Below are positions 14,618 through 21,781 of a DNA stretch of 34,460 nt, in pieces. Positions within the stretch are counted from its first letter, which is position 1, and each line of letters starts with the position of its first letter. Source of the stretch: a virus; IMG/VR virus record IMGVR_UViG_3300046167_000793, positions 1-34,460 of that record; one strand, 5' to 3'. A program made the translations under genes and the position numbers. The notes under the pieces are model-generated. The model did not search any database and was not told the DNA's origin. It saw only the letters and a program-made list of their open reading frames with translations.

Positions 14618-17272
14618 TTAAGGACAAGATGGACAAGTTGCAGATGTTAAAGTTGTTCCACTCCAATAATAATATGTTTGACCATCTTCTGTCATATATT
14701 GAGCAGATAAAAGTGATGTACAAGCGCTTGATGTATAAAGCGCAGTTGCTGTAGATAATTGGCTACTATTAGCATAAACATTTCTAACTCTATCAGAAGT
14801 ACAACAAGCATCAACTGCTGAAGTAGATGATAAATAAACACTAATTGCAACACATTGTGCTTGTGTCGTGGTTGTAGTGGTTGTAGTTGTCGTGGTTGCT
14901 GCAGCATTACAATTTGTACAATTTGCAAATCTGTCTCCAGCAGGTATCGTAGAAATACTTCCGTTTTGTCCTTGACCACCATTTTGAACAAAATTAAAAC
15001 ATTCATCAATACCATTTATTTGTTTCCTAATGGTTTGTGGAAAGCTATTTGATGTATTACTATAATATAAAACTTGTCCTTGTGGGTCTGAACATTCAAC
15101 ATACAATGCATAATAAATTGCTGCTGTTGTTGTTGTCGTAGTAGTCGTGGTTGTAGTAGAAGTTGTTGTTTCTCCAACACAATTATTACAAGTTGAATAT
15201 TGAGGATATAATCTATCTCCGTTACTATCAGTTTGGTCAATCCATAAATTACTAGTTACACTTGTAACTGATGGATTAAACCAACATTCTCCGTTTGTAT
15301 CTTCAACCACAGTAGGAAATCTATCTTGATTATTTCCAAAATATTTTGTTGCATCATTACCTCCTGTAGCACAATCTACATATCTTCTAAAATATGTTAA
15401 TGTTGGTTGTGTTGTAGTTGTGGTAGTTGCAGCGGTTGTTGTTGTTGCACAAGTTTGTGTAACAGTTGGATATGGAGATGGGTCTAATAAAGTTGCTGTT
15501 CCACCAATAGTATAACAATTAGTTCCATCATTACTAACATAAACTTGGTCTCCAATACCAAAGCTATTATTAATTTGAGCATAAGTTACAAATCCATCTG
15601 AATTTCTTTCTACAACAAATGAATTTGCAGCTTGTGTTGTAGTCGTAGTGGTGGTCGTTGTGGAAGTTGTTGTTGTTGTTGTTGTGGTTGCACAAAGACC
15701 TGTTACTGTTGGCAAACTTCCTGGATTTGCAGCAATTTGTTCAGCTGTTATTAAAAAACAAGCTGTTCCGGTATCACTTTTTGTTACTGTATCTCCAACA
15801 TTAAAACTTGCACTAATTTGAGTTAATGCTGGAAGTCCTGTAAATACTTCAGTCATTAAAAAAGAATTATTATTTTGACAAGCTTGAGTAATTGTTGGAT
15901 ATGATGCAGCATTTGCTAAATAAGTTGATGAAGCTATCGTATAACAAGTAGTTCCACCACCTGAAATTTCTACTGTATTTCCAACAGAATAATTTAAATC
16001 AATTTGAACATATTGACTAGTACCATTCGGATTTGATAATAACCAAACATTTGGCGCTAAAGTAGTTGTTGTGGTTGTGGTTGTTGATGTTGTTCCTGAA
16101 CACGCGCTTCCAGCAACACATTCAACAGTATCTCCAATTGTTGTACCATATAAATTTGTAGCAAAAGCAGTACAATAATAAGTTTGTCCTTGAATTAATG
16201 TTGGACTTATTTTAGTATGTACACCTGTTGAAGTAATTGAAGCAGAACTAATTTTTGTATTATTTAAATAACTTGTTGCATCTGTTCCGATATACCAACC
16301 AGCATCAGTTAATGCCGCTTGACCTAAACTCGTAATATTAAGTGACATAGTCATTGTAGTATTACTAGCAAAAACTAAATCATTTGTTACTACAGTTGGT
16401 AATCCAAATAAAGTTGTTGTTGTTGTAATTGGAATAACTCTAGTATCATAATTATTTGAATTTGACATCACATACCAAGACCCATTTGATTGGAATATTC
16501 TAGAATTACAAACATTTAAAATATCAATTAATAAATCTTTGGAATTTCTTCTAACTAAATCTTTATAGGTTGCAAATTCAAATACATTTATATCGTGAAA
16601 TATAGAATTTGATGTTAATGCAGTATTTGATTCAATTAAATTTTGTATATAAATATCAAATCCTAATTCAAGATTATCTAATATTTTTCTGATATAATAA
16701 AAAAATGAATTATAATTGTTTTGTCCACCAGTGGTTGTTATTGGATTTCCATTTCCATCTAAAGCAATTTGTCCTTCAGGTGCATCATAAGAATCTAAAG
16801 TTCCAAGACCATCAGTAGCATTTAAAGATAAATTATAAGGTGTTGAAACTATTTGTTCTCTAAATTGGTCAGTAACTAACCAACCCTCCCAATAAATATT
16901 GAAATCCCCAGATTCTGCCCAAGCAAAATTAGCATCATCAAAATTATCATTTTCTGTTTGCCATTCTGAATCTGTTCCAACAGTATCAGTGGTTTGTCCA
17001 TCTAAAATTCTAAGTTTATATTCTCGTTCATCAAAAACATAAAATTCATCATACGTTATTGTATCTGTTACAACTAAATTTAAAGTACAAGCACTTCCTA
17101 TAATAGGATTATAAAAATCATCATCATTTTCCCAACTTATTTGAACAGGATTATCTGTTCCAATTAATTCTAATACAGCGCCAAAATAATCTTTTTTCAA
17201 GATTTGCACAACACGACCATTTCCTTTTACATCGGAAAATTGTAATTCATATTTGACTCTGTAAATTGCCAC
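14618..17272 (-). CDS. Large tail-tip/adhesin protein with polythreonine linkers and Cys-rich modules
   Basis: 884 aa. Residues 1-275 look like the structural tail-hub part (MAIYRVKYELQFSDVKGNG). About 285-390 is a FN3-like module (GQTYYCTAFATNLYGT). After that, runs of Thr (near 393-404, 527-547, 608-620, 700-716, 790-801) separate Cys-rich modules: three of type A (VQIDLNYSVG, ISASFNVGDTV, AQINNSFGIGDQV, each ending in a Cys) and three of type B (RRYVDCATGG, ALYVECSDPQ, AISVYLSSTS, ending CNNC, CTNC, CPSC). It follows the tape measure by 2 nt. Likely a receptor-binding protein; the linkers may be glycosylated. Confidence 0.8.
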   Translation of the reverse strand: MAIYRVKYELQFSDVKGNGRVVQILKKDYFGAVLELIGTDNPVQISWENDDDFYNPIIGSACTLNLVVTDTITYDEFYVFDEREYKLRILDGQTTDTVGTDSEWQTENDNFDDANFAWAESGDFNIYWEGWLVTDQFREQIVSTPYNLSLNATDGLGTLDSYDAPEGQIALDGNGNPITTTGGQNNYNSFFYYIRKILDNLELGFDIYIQNLIESNTALTSNSIFHDINVFEFATYKDLVRRNSKDLLIDILNVCNSRIFQSNGSWYVMSNSNNYDTRVIPITTTTTLFGLPTVVTNDLVFASNTTMTMSLNITSLGQAALTDAGWYIGTDATSYLNNTKISSASITSTGVHTKISPTLIQGQTYYCTAFATNLYGTTIGDTVECVAGSACSGTTSTTTTTTTTLAPNVWLLSNPNGTSQYVQIDLNYSVGNTVEISGGGTTCYTIASSTYLANAASYPTITQACQNNNSFLMTEVFTGLPALTQISASFNVGDTVTKSDTGTACFLITAEQIAANPGSLPTVTGLCATTTTTTTTSTTTTTTTTTQAANSFVVERNSDGFVTYAQINNSFGIGDQVYVSNDGTNCYTIGGTATLLDPSPYPTVTQTCATTTTAATTTTTTQPTLTYFRRYVDCATGGNDATKYFGNNQDRFPTVVEDTNGECWFNPSVTSVTSNLWIDQTDSNGDRLYPQYSTCNNCVGETTTSTTTTTTTTTTTAAIYYALYVECSDPQGQVLYYSNTSNSFPQTIRKQINGIDECFNFVQNGGQGQNGSISTIPAGDRFANCTNCNAAATTTTTTTTTTTQAQCVAISVYLSSTSAVDACCTSDRVRNVYANSSQLSTATALYTSSACTSLLSAQYMTEDGQTYYYWSGTTLTSATCPSCP
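14868..16095 (-). repeat. Five (ACN)n polythreonine-coding tracts
   Basis: Threonine-codon tracts at about 14868-14901, 15123-15170, 15411-15446, 15632-15690 and 16061-16095 separate the modules of the tail protein; a shorter one is near 16420. Codons mix ACA, ACT, ACC and ACG, so the amino acid rather than the DNA repeat is conserved. The tracts still give homology for module shuffling. Confidence 0.85.
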
Positions 17273-17274
17273 AA

Positions 17275-19488
17275 TTATATAATTCTATTTCTATTCCTTT
17301 CGGCTCTTTGTAAAGCTACAACTAAATCTTGACCTCTTAAAACAAATTCTCCTGTCATTTTATTTGAAGTGCCATCGCCAAGCATTGATTTTAATCTATT
17401 TAATGGTGCAACAACCTCTGGATTACTTCTTGCTCCTGGATATTCTCCCATTAATCCTAAAGTTGGACCACTTATTATTCCACCTTTAGCAAATTCTTGA
17501 ACACCACCACTTCTCATTTTGTTTGCAATACCTCTTATAACTCCACCAATAGCTACTGCGGCTGCTCCTGCAACTGCTCCAACAATTGGAATTGCAAATG
17601 TTTTAGATATTTCAGAAGCAGCAATTGCAGCTAATCCCATTTGAATAATTAAATCTCCTAATATTTGTAACATTGATGCAGCAAAACTTTTAAAAGAACC
17701 ATCACTTTTATCAAAAGCAGCAGTTACACTATCAGCAAAAGCATTAATAAAAGGTTTTATAACATCAAAAGATTTTACAAAGCTTTTAGTTCCATTTTCT
17801 ACTTTAGTTGGAACATTACTTAAAATAGTTCCTGCTTCCATTGCGGCATCTCCCATTTTAGCATATCCTTGACTTAAAAGAGATATTGCATTAACTTGCT
17901 CTACTATACCACGAGTAGTTTTTCCTCCATCATCTCCATCAGATGGATTTAAATTTTTTGATAAAACACTATCTAATTCTTTATTTACACCAGCTAATGT
18001 TTCTTCAAATGATTTATATTCTTTATTTTCATTTGCTACTGCTTTTGCATGGTCAACAGCTTGTAAAACTCTAAATAAAGCTTGATTTCCCATTGACTTA
18101 AATAAATTTCCTATTGTTTTTAAAGTTCCAACTTTTCCTTCTGATACAACATTATCTATTGTTTGACCTAAAAATGTAATAGCTGCTATTAAAACACCAA
18201 TTCCTGCAATAACTGGATTTGCATATAATAATTGTAATGCTAATGTTACTCCTTTAACACCAACAGCTACAGCAGGTAATACTGTACCTGCTAAATATAA
18301 TAATGGTCCTGCTAATGCAGCTAAACTTACCAATGAAACAATAACAGTTTTCATTGTTGGACTTAATCCTTTAAATTTATCTGATAAAAAAACTATGAAT
18401 TTACTAAGAGATTTTATCATAGGAACTATAACAACAGAAATTTCTTCTCCAATTTCAGTTAAAGAATTTTTTACATCACTAATTGCATCTTTTAATTGGA
18501 AACTTGGACTACCAGCTGTTTTTTGAAAAGCTTCAGCAGTAGCACCAGATGCATTTGCTAATTCATTAAATATTTCTGCTGTTTGGTCTGCTCCTTTTCC
18601 TAATAAATCCATAATACCCATCAATGCTCTTGTATTACCAAAAACTTTTTGTTGTGCATCTCCATTATTTTGAAATTCAGTTTTTAATCTTTGTAAAACA
18701 GCTAACAAACCATCTTCTTGAATTATTTGTCTTAATTTTTCAGAACTCAAATTCATATCTTCTAAAGCATCAGCACCCTCTTTACTTGGTTTTAGAATTG
18801 ATGTTAAAATATTTTTTAACTGCATTGAAGCTGTTGCAGCATTTGTACCTGTTCTAGACATACCAGCTAAAACAGCACCAACTTCATCAAATGTAACTCC
18901 CATATTAGAAGCAATTGGAATAACTTGACCTATAGCACCAGCTAATTCTGTTGATTCTAATTTACCTTCACGAACTGCTGCAACTAAAACATCTGTTGCT
19001 TGTGAAGCACTTAATGAATCAGAACCATAAGCATTCATAGCCGAAGTTGCTGCATCTGCGATTGTTGCTACATCTCCTAATCCAGCTGTAGAAGCTTTTA
19101 AAGATGCTTCTAAAACCTCCATAGCTTCTGCACCCTCTAAACCTGCAGATGTAATAAAGAATAAAGCATCAGCAGCATCTCCTGCGCTTTGTCCTGTGTC
19201 TTTTGCTAATTGAATAACACCCTCTCTCATTTTATCAACTTCCTCTGCTGATAATCCTACAAGCGCTTGTATTTTAGTCATTGATTCATCAAATGACATA
19301 GCCATTTTAACTGCAGCACCACCAACTAAAGCTAATGGTAATGTAACATTTCTTGATAAATTACTACCAACTGTTTTAAGTTTAGCACTAAATTTACTAA
19401 CTCTTGATTGTGCTTTGTTTAATGCTGCTACTAATTGGGTGGAATCCCCTTTTAAAAAAACCTCTAAAACTGTATTTTGATTTGCCAT
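17275..19488 (-). CDS. Tail tape measure protein (TP901 family)
   Basis: 737 aa. The TP901 tape-measure core is at about 60-300 (LPLALVGGAAVKMAMSFDES, LVGLSAEEVDKMREGV, AGMSRTGTNAATASMQLKNI). Hydrophobic segments about 380-445 are the membrane/channel part. The C-terminal Gly/Ala-rich hydrophobic helices include IPIVGAVAGAAAVAIGG. It sets tail length; at roughly 1.5 Angstrom per residue a tail near 110 nm would be expected. It sits after the tail-assembly chaperones. A -7 box TATTTTTG ends 4 nt before the ATG. Confidence 0.93.
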   Translation of the reverse strand: MANQNTVLEVFLKGDSTQLVAALNKAQSRVSKFSAKLKTVGSNLSRNVTLPLALVGGAAVKMAMSFDESMTKIQALVGLSAEEVDKMREGVIQLAKDTGQSAGDAADALFFITSAGLEGAEAMEVLEASLKASTAGLGDVATIADAATSAMNAYGSDSLSASQATDVLVAAVREGKLESTELAGAIGQVIPIASNMGVTFDEVGAVLAGMSRTGTNAATASMQLKNILTSILKPSKEGADALEDMNLSSEKLRQIIQEDGLLAVLQRLKTEFQNNGDAQQKVFGNTRALMGIMDLLGKGADQTAEIFNELANASGATAEAFQKTAGSPSFQLKDAISDVKNSLTEIGEEISVVIVPMIKSLSKFIVFLSDKFKGLSPTMKTVIVSLVSLAALAGPLLYLAGTVLPAVAVGVKGVTLALQLLYANPVIAGIGVLIAAITFLGQTIDNVVSEGKVGTLKTIGNLFKSMGNQALFRVLQAVDHAKAVANENKEYKSFEETLAGVNKELDSVLSKNLNPSDGDDGGKTTRGIVEQVNAISLLSQGYAKMGDAAMEAGTILSNVPTKVENGTKSFVKSFDVIKPFINAFADSVTAAFDKSDGSFKSFAASMLQILGDLIIQMGLAAIAASEISKTFAIPIVGAVAGAAAVAIGGVIRGIANKMRSGGVQEFAKGGIISGPTLGLMGEYPGARSNPEVVAPLNRLKSMLGDGTSNKMTGEFVLRGQDLVVALQRAERNRNRII

Positions 19489-19492
19489 ATTA

Positions 19493-19500
19493 CAAAAATA
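19493..19500 (-). promoter_or_regulatory. -7 box TATTTTTG, 4 nt before tape-measure ATG
   Basis: Minus-strand TATTTTTG then TAAT then ATG. It matches TAnnTTTG with the same 4-nt gap as terS and the protease gene, predicting a leaderless tape-measure mRNA. Confidence 0.4.
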
Positions 19501-19505
19501 CTATT

Positions 19506-19823
19506 TTATTTATTAAACTTTTTATTGACTTTTTCTTCAAATTCTTTCATTTGTTCATATGTGGATTTTGGAATAACATTTTTATTGATATTATCTTGTG
19601 GTAATTCAAATAAATCTCCTGGCTTTAGCATTTGTGATTTTTTTTGACAATTTACATTATATAACATTGTAGCTATAAAACGATTTTGTTCCCACGATAA
19701 ATTTAAACTAATTACAAAAGCTTCTGATAAAAGCTTATTTTCTTTGAAAGTATTTACCCAAAATTCATTGGGATTAATTCCTATATAACCGATATAAAAA
19801 TCAGTTATATCTTCCCAATTTAT
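19506..19823 (-). CDS. Tail assembly chaperone, frameshift-extended part (gpT-like)
   Basis: Open frame without its own start, reached by a -1 slip at the A10 run 19832-19823. It adds 105 residues to the 126-aa chaperone, giving a 231-aa fusion. It opens INWEDITDFYIGYIGINPNE, continues NLSWEQNRFIATMLYN and ends in a helical KEFEEKVNKKF. It lies exactly between the chaperone and tape-measure genes, as gpT does behind gpG in lambda. The lambda-type GT fusion recruits tail tube protein to the tape measure. This explains the roughly 310-nt stretch here that otherwise lacks a start codon. Confidence 0.85.
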   Translation of the reverse strand: MNWEDITDFYIGYIGINPNEFWVNTFKENKLLSEAFVISLNLSWEQNRFIATMLYNVNCQKKSQMLKPGDLFELPQDNINKNVIPKSTYEQMKEFEEKVNKKFNK

Positions 19824-20200
19824 TTTTTTTTTGTATCTGTTGAAGTGGTTTTAGGATTTCTTTCTATTCCTTGATTAAGGTCATTTCCTAAAATTCTAGA
19901 TTCAGTCATAGCTTGAACAATTTCTTCTATTTTTGAAGCATCAACATCTTCAAGCCAACTACCAACATCATAAATATCATAATCAATTGGATTTTTTTCT
20001 TCTTGGTCAAATGCTAATATAGCACTATGAAAAAGGGCTCTTAAAGTAATTAGCGATATACCTTTTCCAAATATATCGCCAATTTCATCTAAACTAATTC
20101 CTAATTCATCAGTAAAATTTGCCCAAAAGTTCATTGAAAAATGAAGTGTGCGATTTTTACCACCAATTTCAAAGGTATAATAACCTCTTTTTTTATTCAT
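19820..20200 (-). CDS. Tail assembly chaperone (gpG-like)
   Basis: 126 aa. YYTFEIGGKNRTLHFSMNFW, then LGISLDEIGDIFGKG and LRALFHSAILAFD follow the tail-assembly-chaperone pattern, lying between the major tail protein and the tape measure. It ends DTKKK with the three Lys codons forming most of an A10 run just before TAA, the site of the proposed -1 frameshift into 19506-19823. Short and long forms would be made in a fixed ratio, as in most long-tailed phages. Confidence 0.88.
   Translation of the reverse strand: MNKKRGYYTFEIGGKNRTLHFSMNFWANFTDELGISLDEIGDIFGKGISLITLRALFHSAILAFDQEEKNPIDYDIYDVGSWLEDVDASKIEEIVQAMTESRILGNDLNQGIERNPKTTSTDTKKK
19823..19832 (-). promoter_or_regulatory. A10 slippery site for -1 ribosomal frameshift
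   Basis: Ten consecutive A on the mRNA, read AC-A AAA AAA AAA TAA in frame 0. A -1 slip reads the last A again as ATA AAT TGG and enters the 105-codon gpT-like frame. Perfect re-pairing of Lys tRNA is possible. No strong 3' hairpin is obvious in the AT-rich sequence after it. Confidence 0.75.
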
Positions 20201-20210
20201 TAATTATTTA

Positions 20211-20630
20211 TTAATTAACACTTGTAGTAACTGCTCCAGTAATTTGGATTGTTCCACTAAATGTAACAGCTGTTTCAGCTTCTGCAGATATTTCAACTGA
20301 TGTAACAAAGCCCTCTCCAGTGTAAACAGTATCTCCAGTAGCTGCTGTTCCAAATGAAAAATCAACTTTGGTTCTACCTAATAGATATCCAGCTAATTCA
20401 TCTCCCCCTGCTGTATCTGTATAATCTACTAAACCATCAAAAGATATTTCTCCACTTCTTACAGCTGGAATTATTTCTGAAAAACCTGCTGAATCTTTAG
20501 TTGTAACATCTGAAACATCATTTGAGAAAGATATTGAACAACTTGTTGTATGTGCAACTGTTGCTAATGTTCCTCCATCAGTAATTACTTTTAATAATAA
20601 ATTTGTTCCGTTAAATATTGTACTTGCCAT
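20211..20630 (-). CDS. Major tail (tube) protein
   Basis: 139 aa. MASTIFNGTNLLLKV, SCSISFSNDVSDVTTKDS and GEISFDGLVDYTD are typical of the TP901-1-like tube protein family. The C-terminal TFSGTIQITGAV closes the beta barrel. Small size and low Cys/Trp content fit a tube monomer. It precedes the chaperones by 10 nt and has its own TATATTTG box upstream, which suits a protein needed in hundreds of copies. Confidence 0.9.
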   Translation of the reverse strand: MASTIFNGTNLLLKVITDGGTLATVAHTTSCSISFSNDVSDVTTKDSAGFSEIIPAVRSGEISFDGLVDYTDTAGGDELAGYLLGRTKVDFSFGTAATGDTVYTGEGFVTSVEISAEAETAVTFSGTIQITGAVTTSVN

Positions 20631-20649
20631 CTCTTAAATTTTTATATAA

Positions 20650-20657
20650 CAAATATA
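20650..20657 (-). promoter_or_regulatory. -7 box TATATTTG before the major tail protein gene
   Basis: On the minus strand TTAACTATATTTGTTATA contains a perfect TAnnTTTG, 19 nt before the ATG at 20630. The surrounding TTAnCTAnnTTTGT resembles boxes at 24852, 27678 and 34316. It overlaps the region just after a small ORF stop. Confidence 0.5.
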
Positions 20658-20658
20658 G

Positions 20659-20763
20659 TTAATTTTTAAATAATAGTTTTTGAATAATTTTATTCCAAAT
20701 CATTTTAAATTTCTTTTTCATTTTTTCAAGCCAATCTGCAATTTTTCTAAATATTTTTATCAT
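20659..20763 (-). CDS. Small cationic amphipathic peptide (34 aa)
   Basis: ATG 20763 to TAA 20659. The ATG overlaps the upstream stop (ATGA), indicating translational coupling. The sequence MIKIFRKIADWLEKMKKKF then MIWNKIIQKLL is a strongly basic amphipathic helix, like membrane-active peptides. With the 50-aa membrane protein before it, it may act in lysis or at the host membrane; this is inference. Very short, so moderate confidence as a gene. Confidence 0.45.
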   Translation of the reverse strand: MIKIFRKIADWLEKMKKKFKMIWNKIIQKLLFKN

Positions 20764-20912
20764 TGTTTTTTTCCTTTTAATAATTGAACTATTTTAATTA
20801 TGGTATAAACCAGTGTTGCAAATATAAGTAATGTTTGTAAACCCATATTTATTTCAGCTATTGTTATAATTAAAACACTAAAGCCTAATATAGTAGGTTC
20901 AAACGAGTTCAT
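20760..20912 (-). CDS. Small membrane protein (50 aa)
   Basis: ATG 20912 to TGA 20760. It contains two hydrophobic stretches (ILGFSVLIITIA, about 8-19; LQTLLIFATLVYTIIKIV, about 25-42) and a basic C-terminus (KGKKQ), like a small two-helix inner-membrane protein. Start and stop overlap both neighbours (TAATG upstream, ATGA downstream). It could be a holin-like or exclusion protein; no family recognised. Confidence 0.6.
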   Translation of the reverse strand: MNSFEPTILGFSVLIITIAEINMGLQTLLIFATLVYTIIKIVQLLKGKKQ

Positions 20913-21223
20913 TATTTTTTATATTTATTTATTATTGATTGAATGCTATCTAGTGAAACAGTTATTTTCATAGTTAGTCCAGCTTCAAATCTAGCTATTG
21001 GTTTGTTATCAAAATATAATACGATTGTGGGCACGCTTTTTATAGACTTTTTTAGAATATCTGTTTGGTCCTCTACATAAGCATATTGAACTTTAGTATT
21101 TTGTAATCTTTCTAATCTATTAAAGCTATTACTTTCATTCCATTTATAATTAAAATGCACTGTTGTTACATCTTGACCATAACCAAAATAACTAATTAAT
21201 AAAGCTAATATTAAAATTCTCAT
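20912..21223 (-). CDS. Exported thioredoxin-fold protein lacking CxxC
   Basis: 103 aa. An N-terminal signal peptide (MRILILALLISYFGYGQ, cleavage near 16-17) is followed by a short thioredoxin-like domain with the cis-Pro loop SVPTIVLYFDNK (V64-P65-T66) and RFEAGLT. There is no Cys at the expected active site, so it is not a redox enzyme; the fold may be a binding domain in the periplasm. It is in a four-gene set of small membrane or exported proteins. Overlaps at both ends show tight coupling. Confidence 0.65.
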   Translation of the reverse strand: MRILILALLISYFGYGQDVTTVHFNYKWNESNSFNRLERLQNTKVQYAYVEDQTDILKKSIKSVPTIVLYFDNKPIARFEAGLTMKITVSLDSIQSIINKYKK

Positions 21224-21516
21224 CTATTTTTTGTTATAATTTCAAATAATTTTGCATCAATATCTTCAAGCTTTTCTCCATTTTCTTGAACTTTGTCTTG
21301 TGTATTAATAATTGTTTCACGAATTAATTGGTCTTTTAAATCATATTCTGTCCTTGATACTGGAGGTTCTGGTAATTCTTTTGCTAATTCTATATCAGCT
21401 TGTAAAGAATACCACATACCAACCACCGTTACTACTACAGCACCTAACGTAACTAAATTCTCAACACTAATGTTAAATTTTTTTTTCTTTATTTCTTCTA
21501 AATCTAATTCTGCCAT
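21220..21516 (-). CDS. Single-pass membrane protein with periplasmic helix
   Basis: 98 aa. A basic cytoplasmic N-terminus (EEIKKKKFN) precedes one transmembrane segment (LVTLGAVVVTVVGMWYSL, about 22-39), a Pro-rich joint (KELPEPPVS) and a long charged helix (VQENGEKLEDIDAKLFEI). This is the shape of an i-spanin-like or tether protein. It is next to the exported thioredoxin-like gene (4-nt overlap). A role in lysis or in host-membrane exclusion is inference. Confidence 0.6.
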   Translation of the reverse strand: MAELDLEEIKKKKFNISVENLVTLGAVVVTVVGMWYSLQADIELAKELPEPPVSRTEYDLKDQLIRETIINTQDKVQENGEKLEDIDAKLFEIITKNR

Positions 21517-21520
21517 AATT

Positions 21521-21781
21521 TTACCATTTTCCTAATGGACAAGTTGAATCTAACGATAACACTTTTGCGTTTAACAAACAACCACAACCATTAACTAATT
21601 TACCATTTTCTTTATGCTTTCCTTTTTTATTTGGCGAACATATATTGTGTGTTCTTATCTCACAAACATTACAAATATCTATTCTTACTTTTCCTATTTT
21701 TTTTGTTTCATCATTTAATACATCTAATTGTTTAAGAACAAAATTACTCCACCCATCTAATATTTCTTTTAACTTATTCAT
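21521..21781 (-). CDS. Cys-rich zinc-binding protein, paralogue of 9870-10148
   Basis: 86 aa with helix-plus-zinc layout: ILDGWSNFVLKQLDVL, then ICNVCEIRTHNICSPNKKGK, GKLVNGCGCLLNAKV and CPLGKW. It shares pattern and spacing with the early protein at 9870-10148, which has GWANLLKSKL, ICSPNRKG, GCGC and CPLLKW. Its start overlaps the stop of the FN3 adhesin gene. Function unknown; metal binding is likely from the conserved Cys. Confidence 0.75.
   Translation of the reverse strand: MNKLKEILDGWSNFVLKQLDVLNDETKKIGKVRIDICNVCEIRTHNICSPNKKGKHKENGKLVNGCGCLLNAKVLSLDSTCPLGKW

Noticed and set aside
14692-15240. Minus- and plus-strand frames rich in Leu/Gln or Cys/Ser/Gly
   Set aside because: Alternative frames of the (ACN)n threonine tracts of the tail protein; their CGC/CAA-type repeats come from the repeat itself.
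14868-16095. CRISPR-like or tandem-repeat array
   Set aside because: The repeats are in-frame threonine codons of variable third base and irregular spacing, without conserved repeat/spacer lengths.
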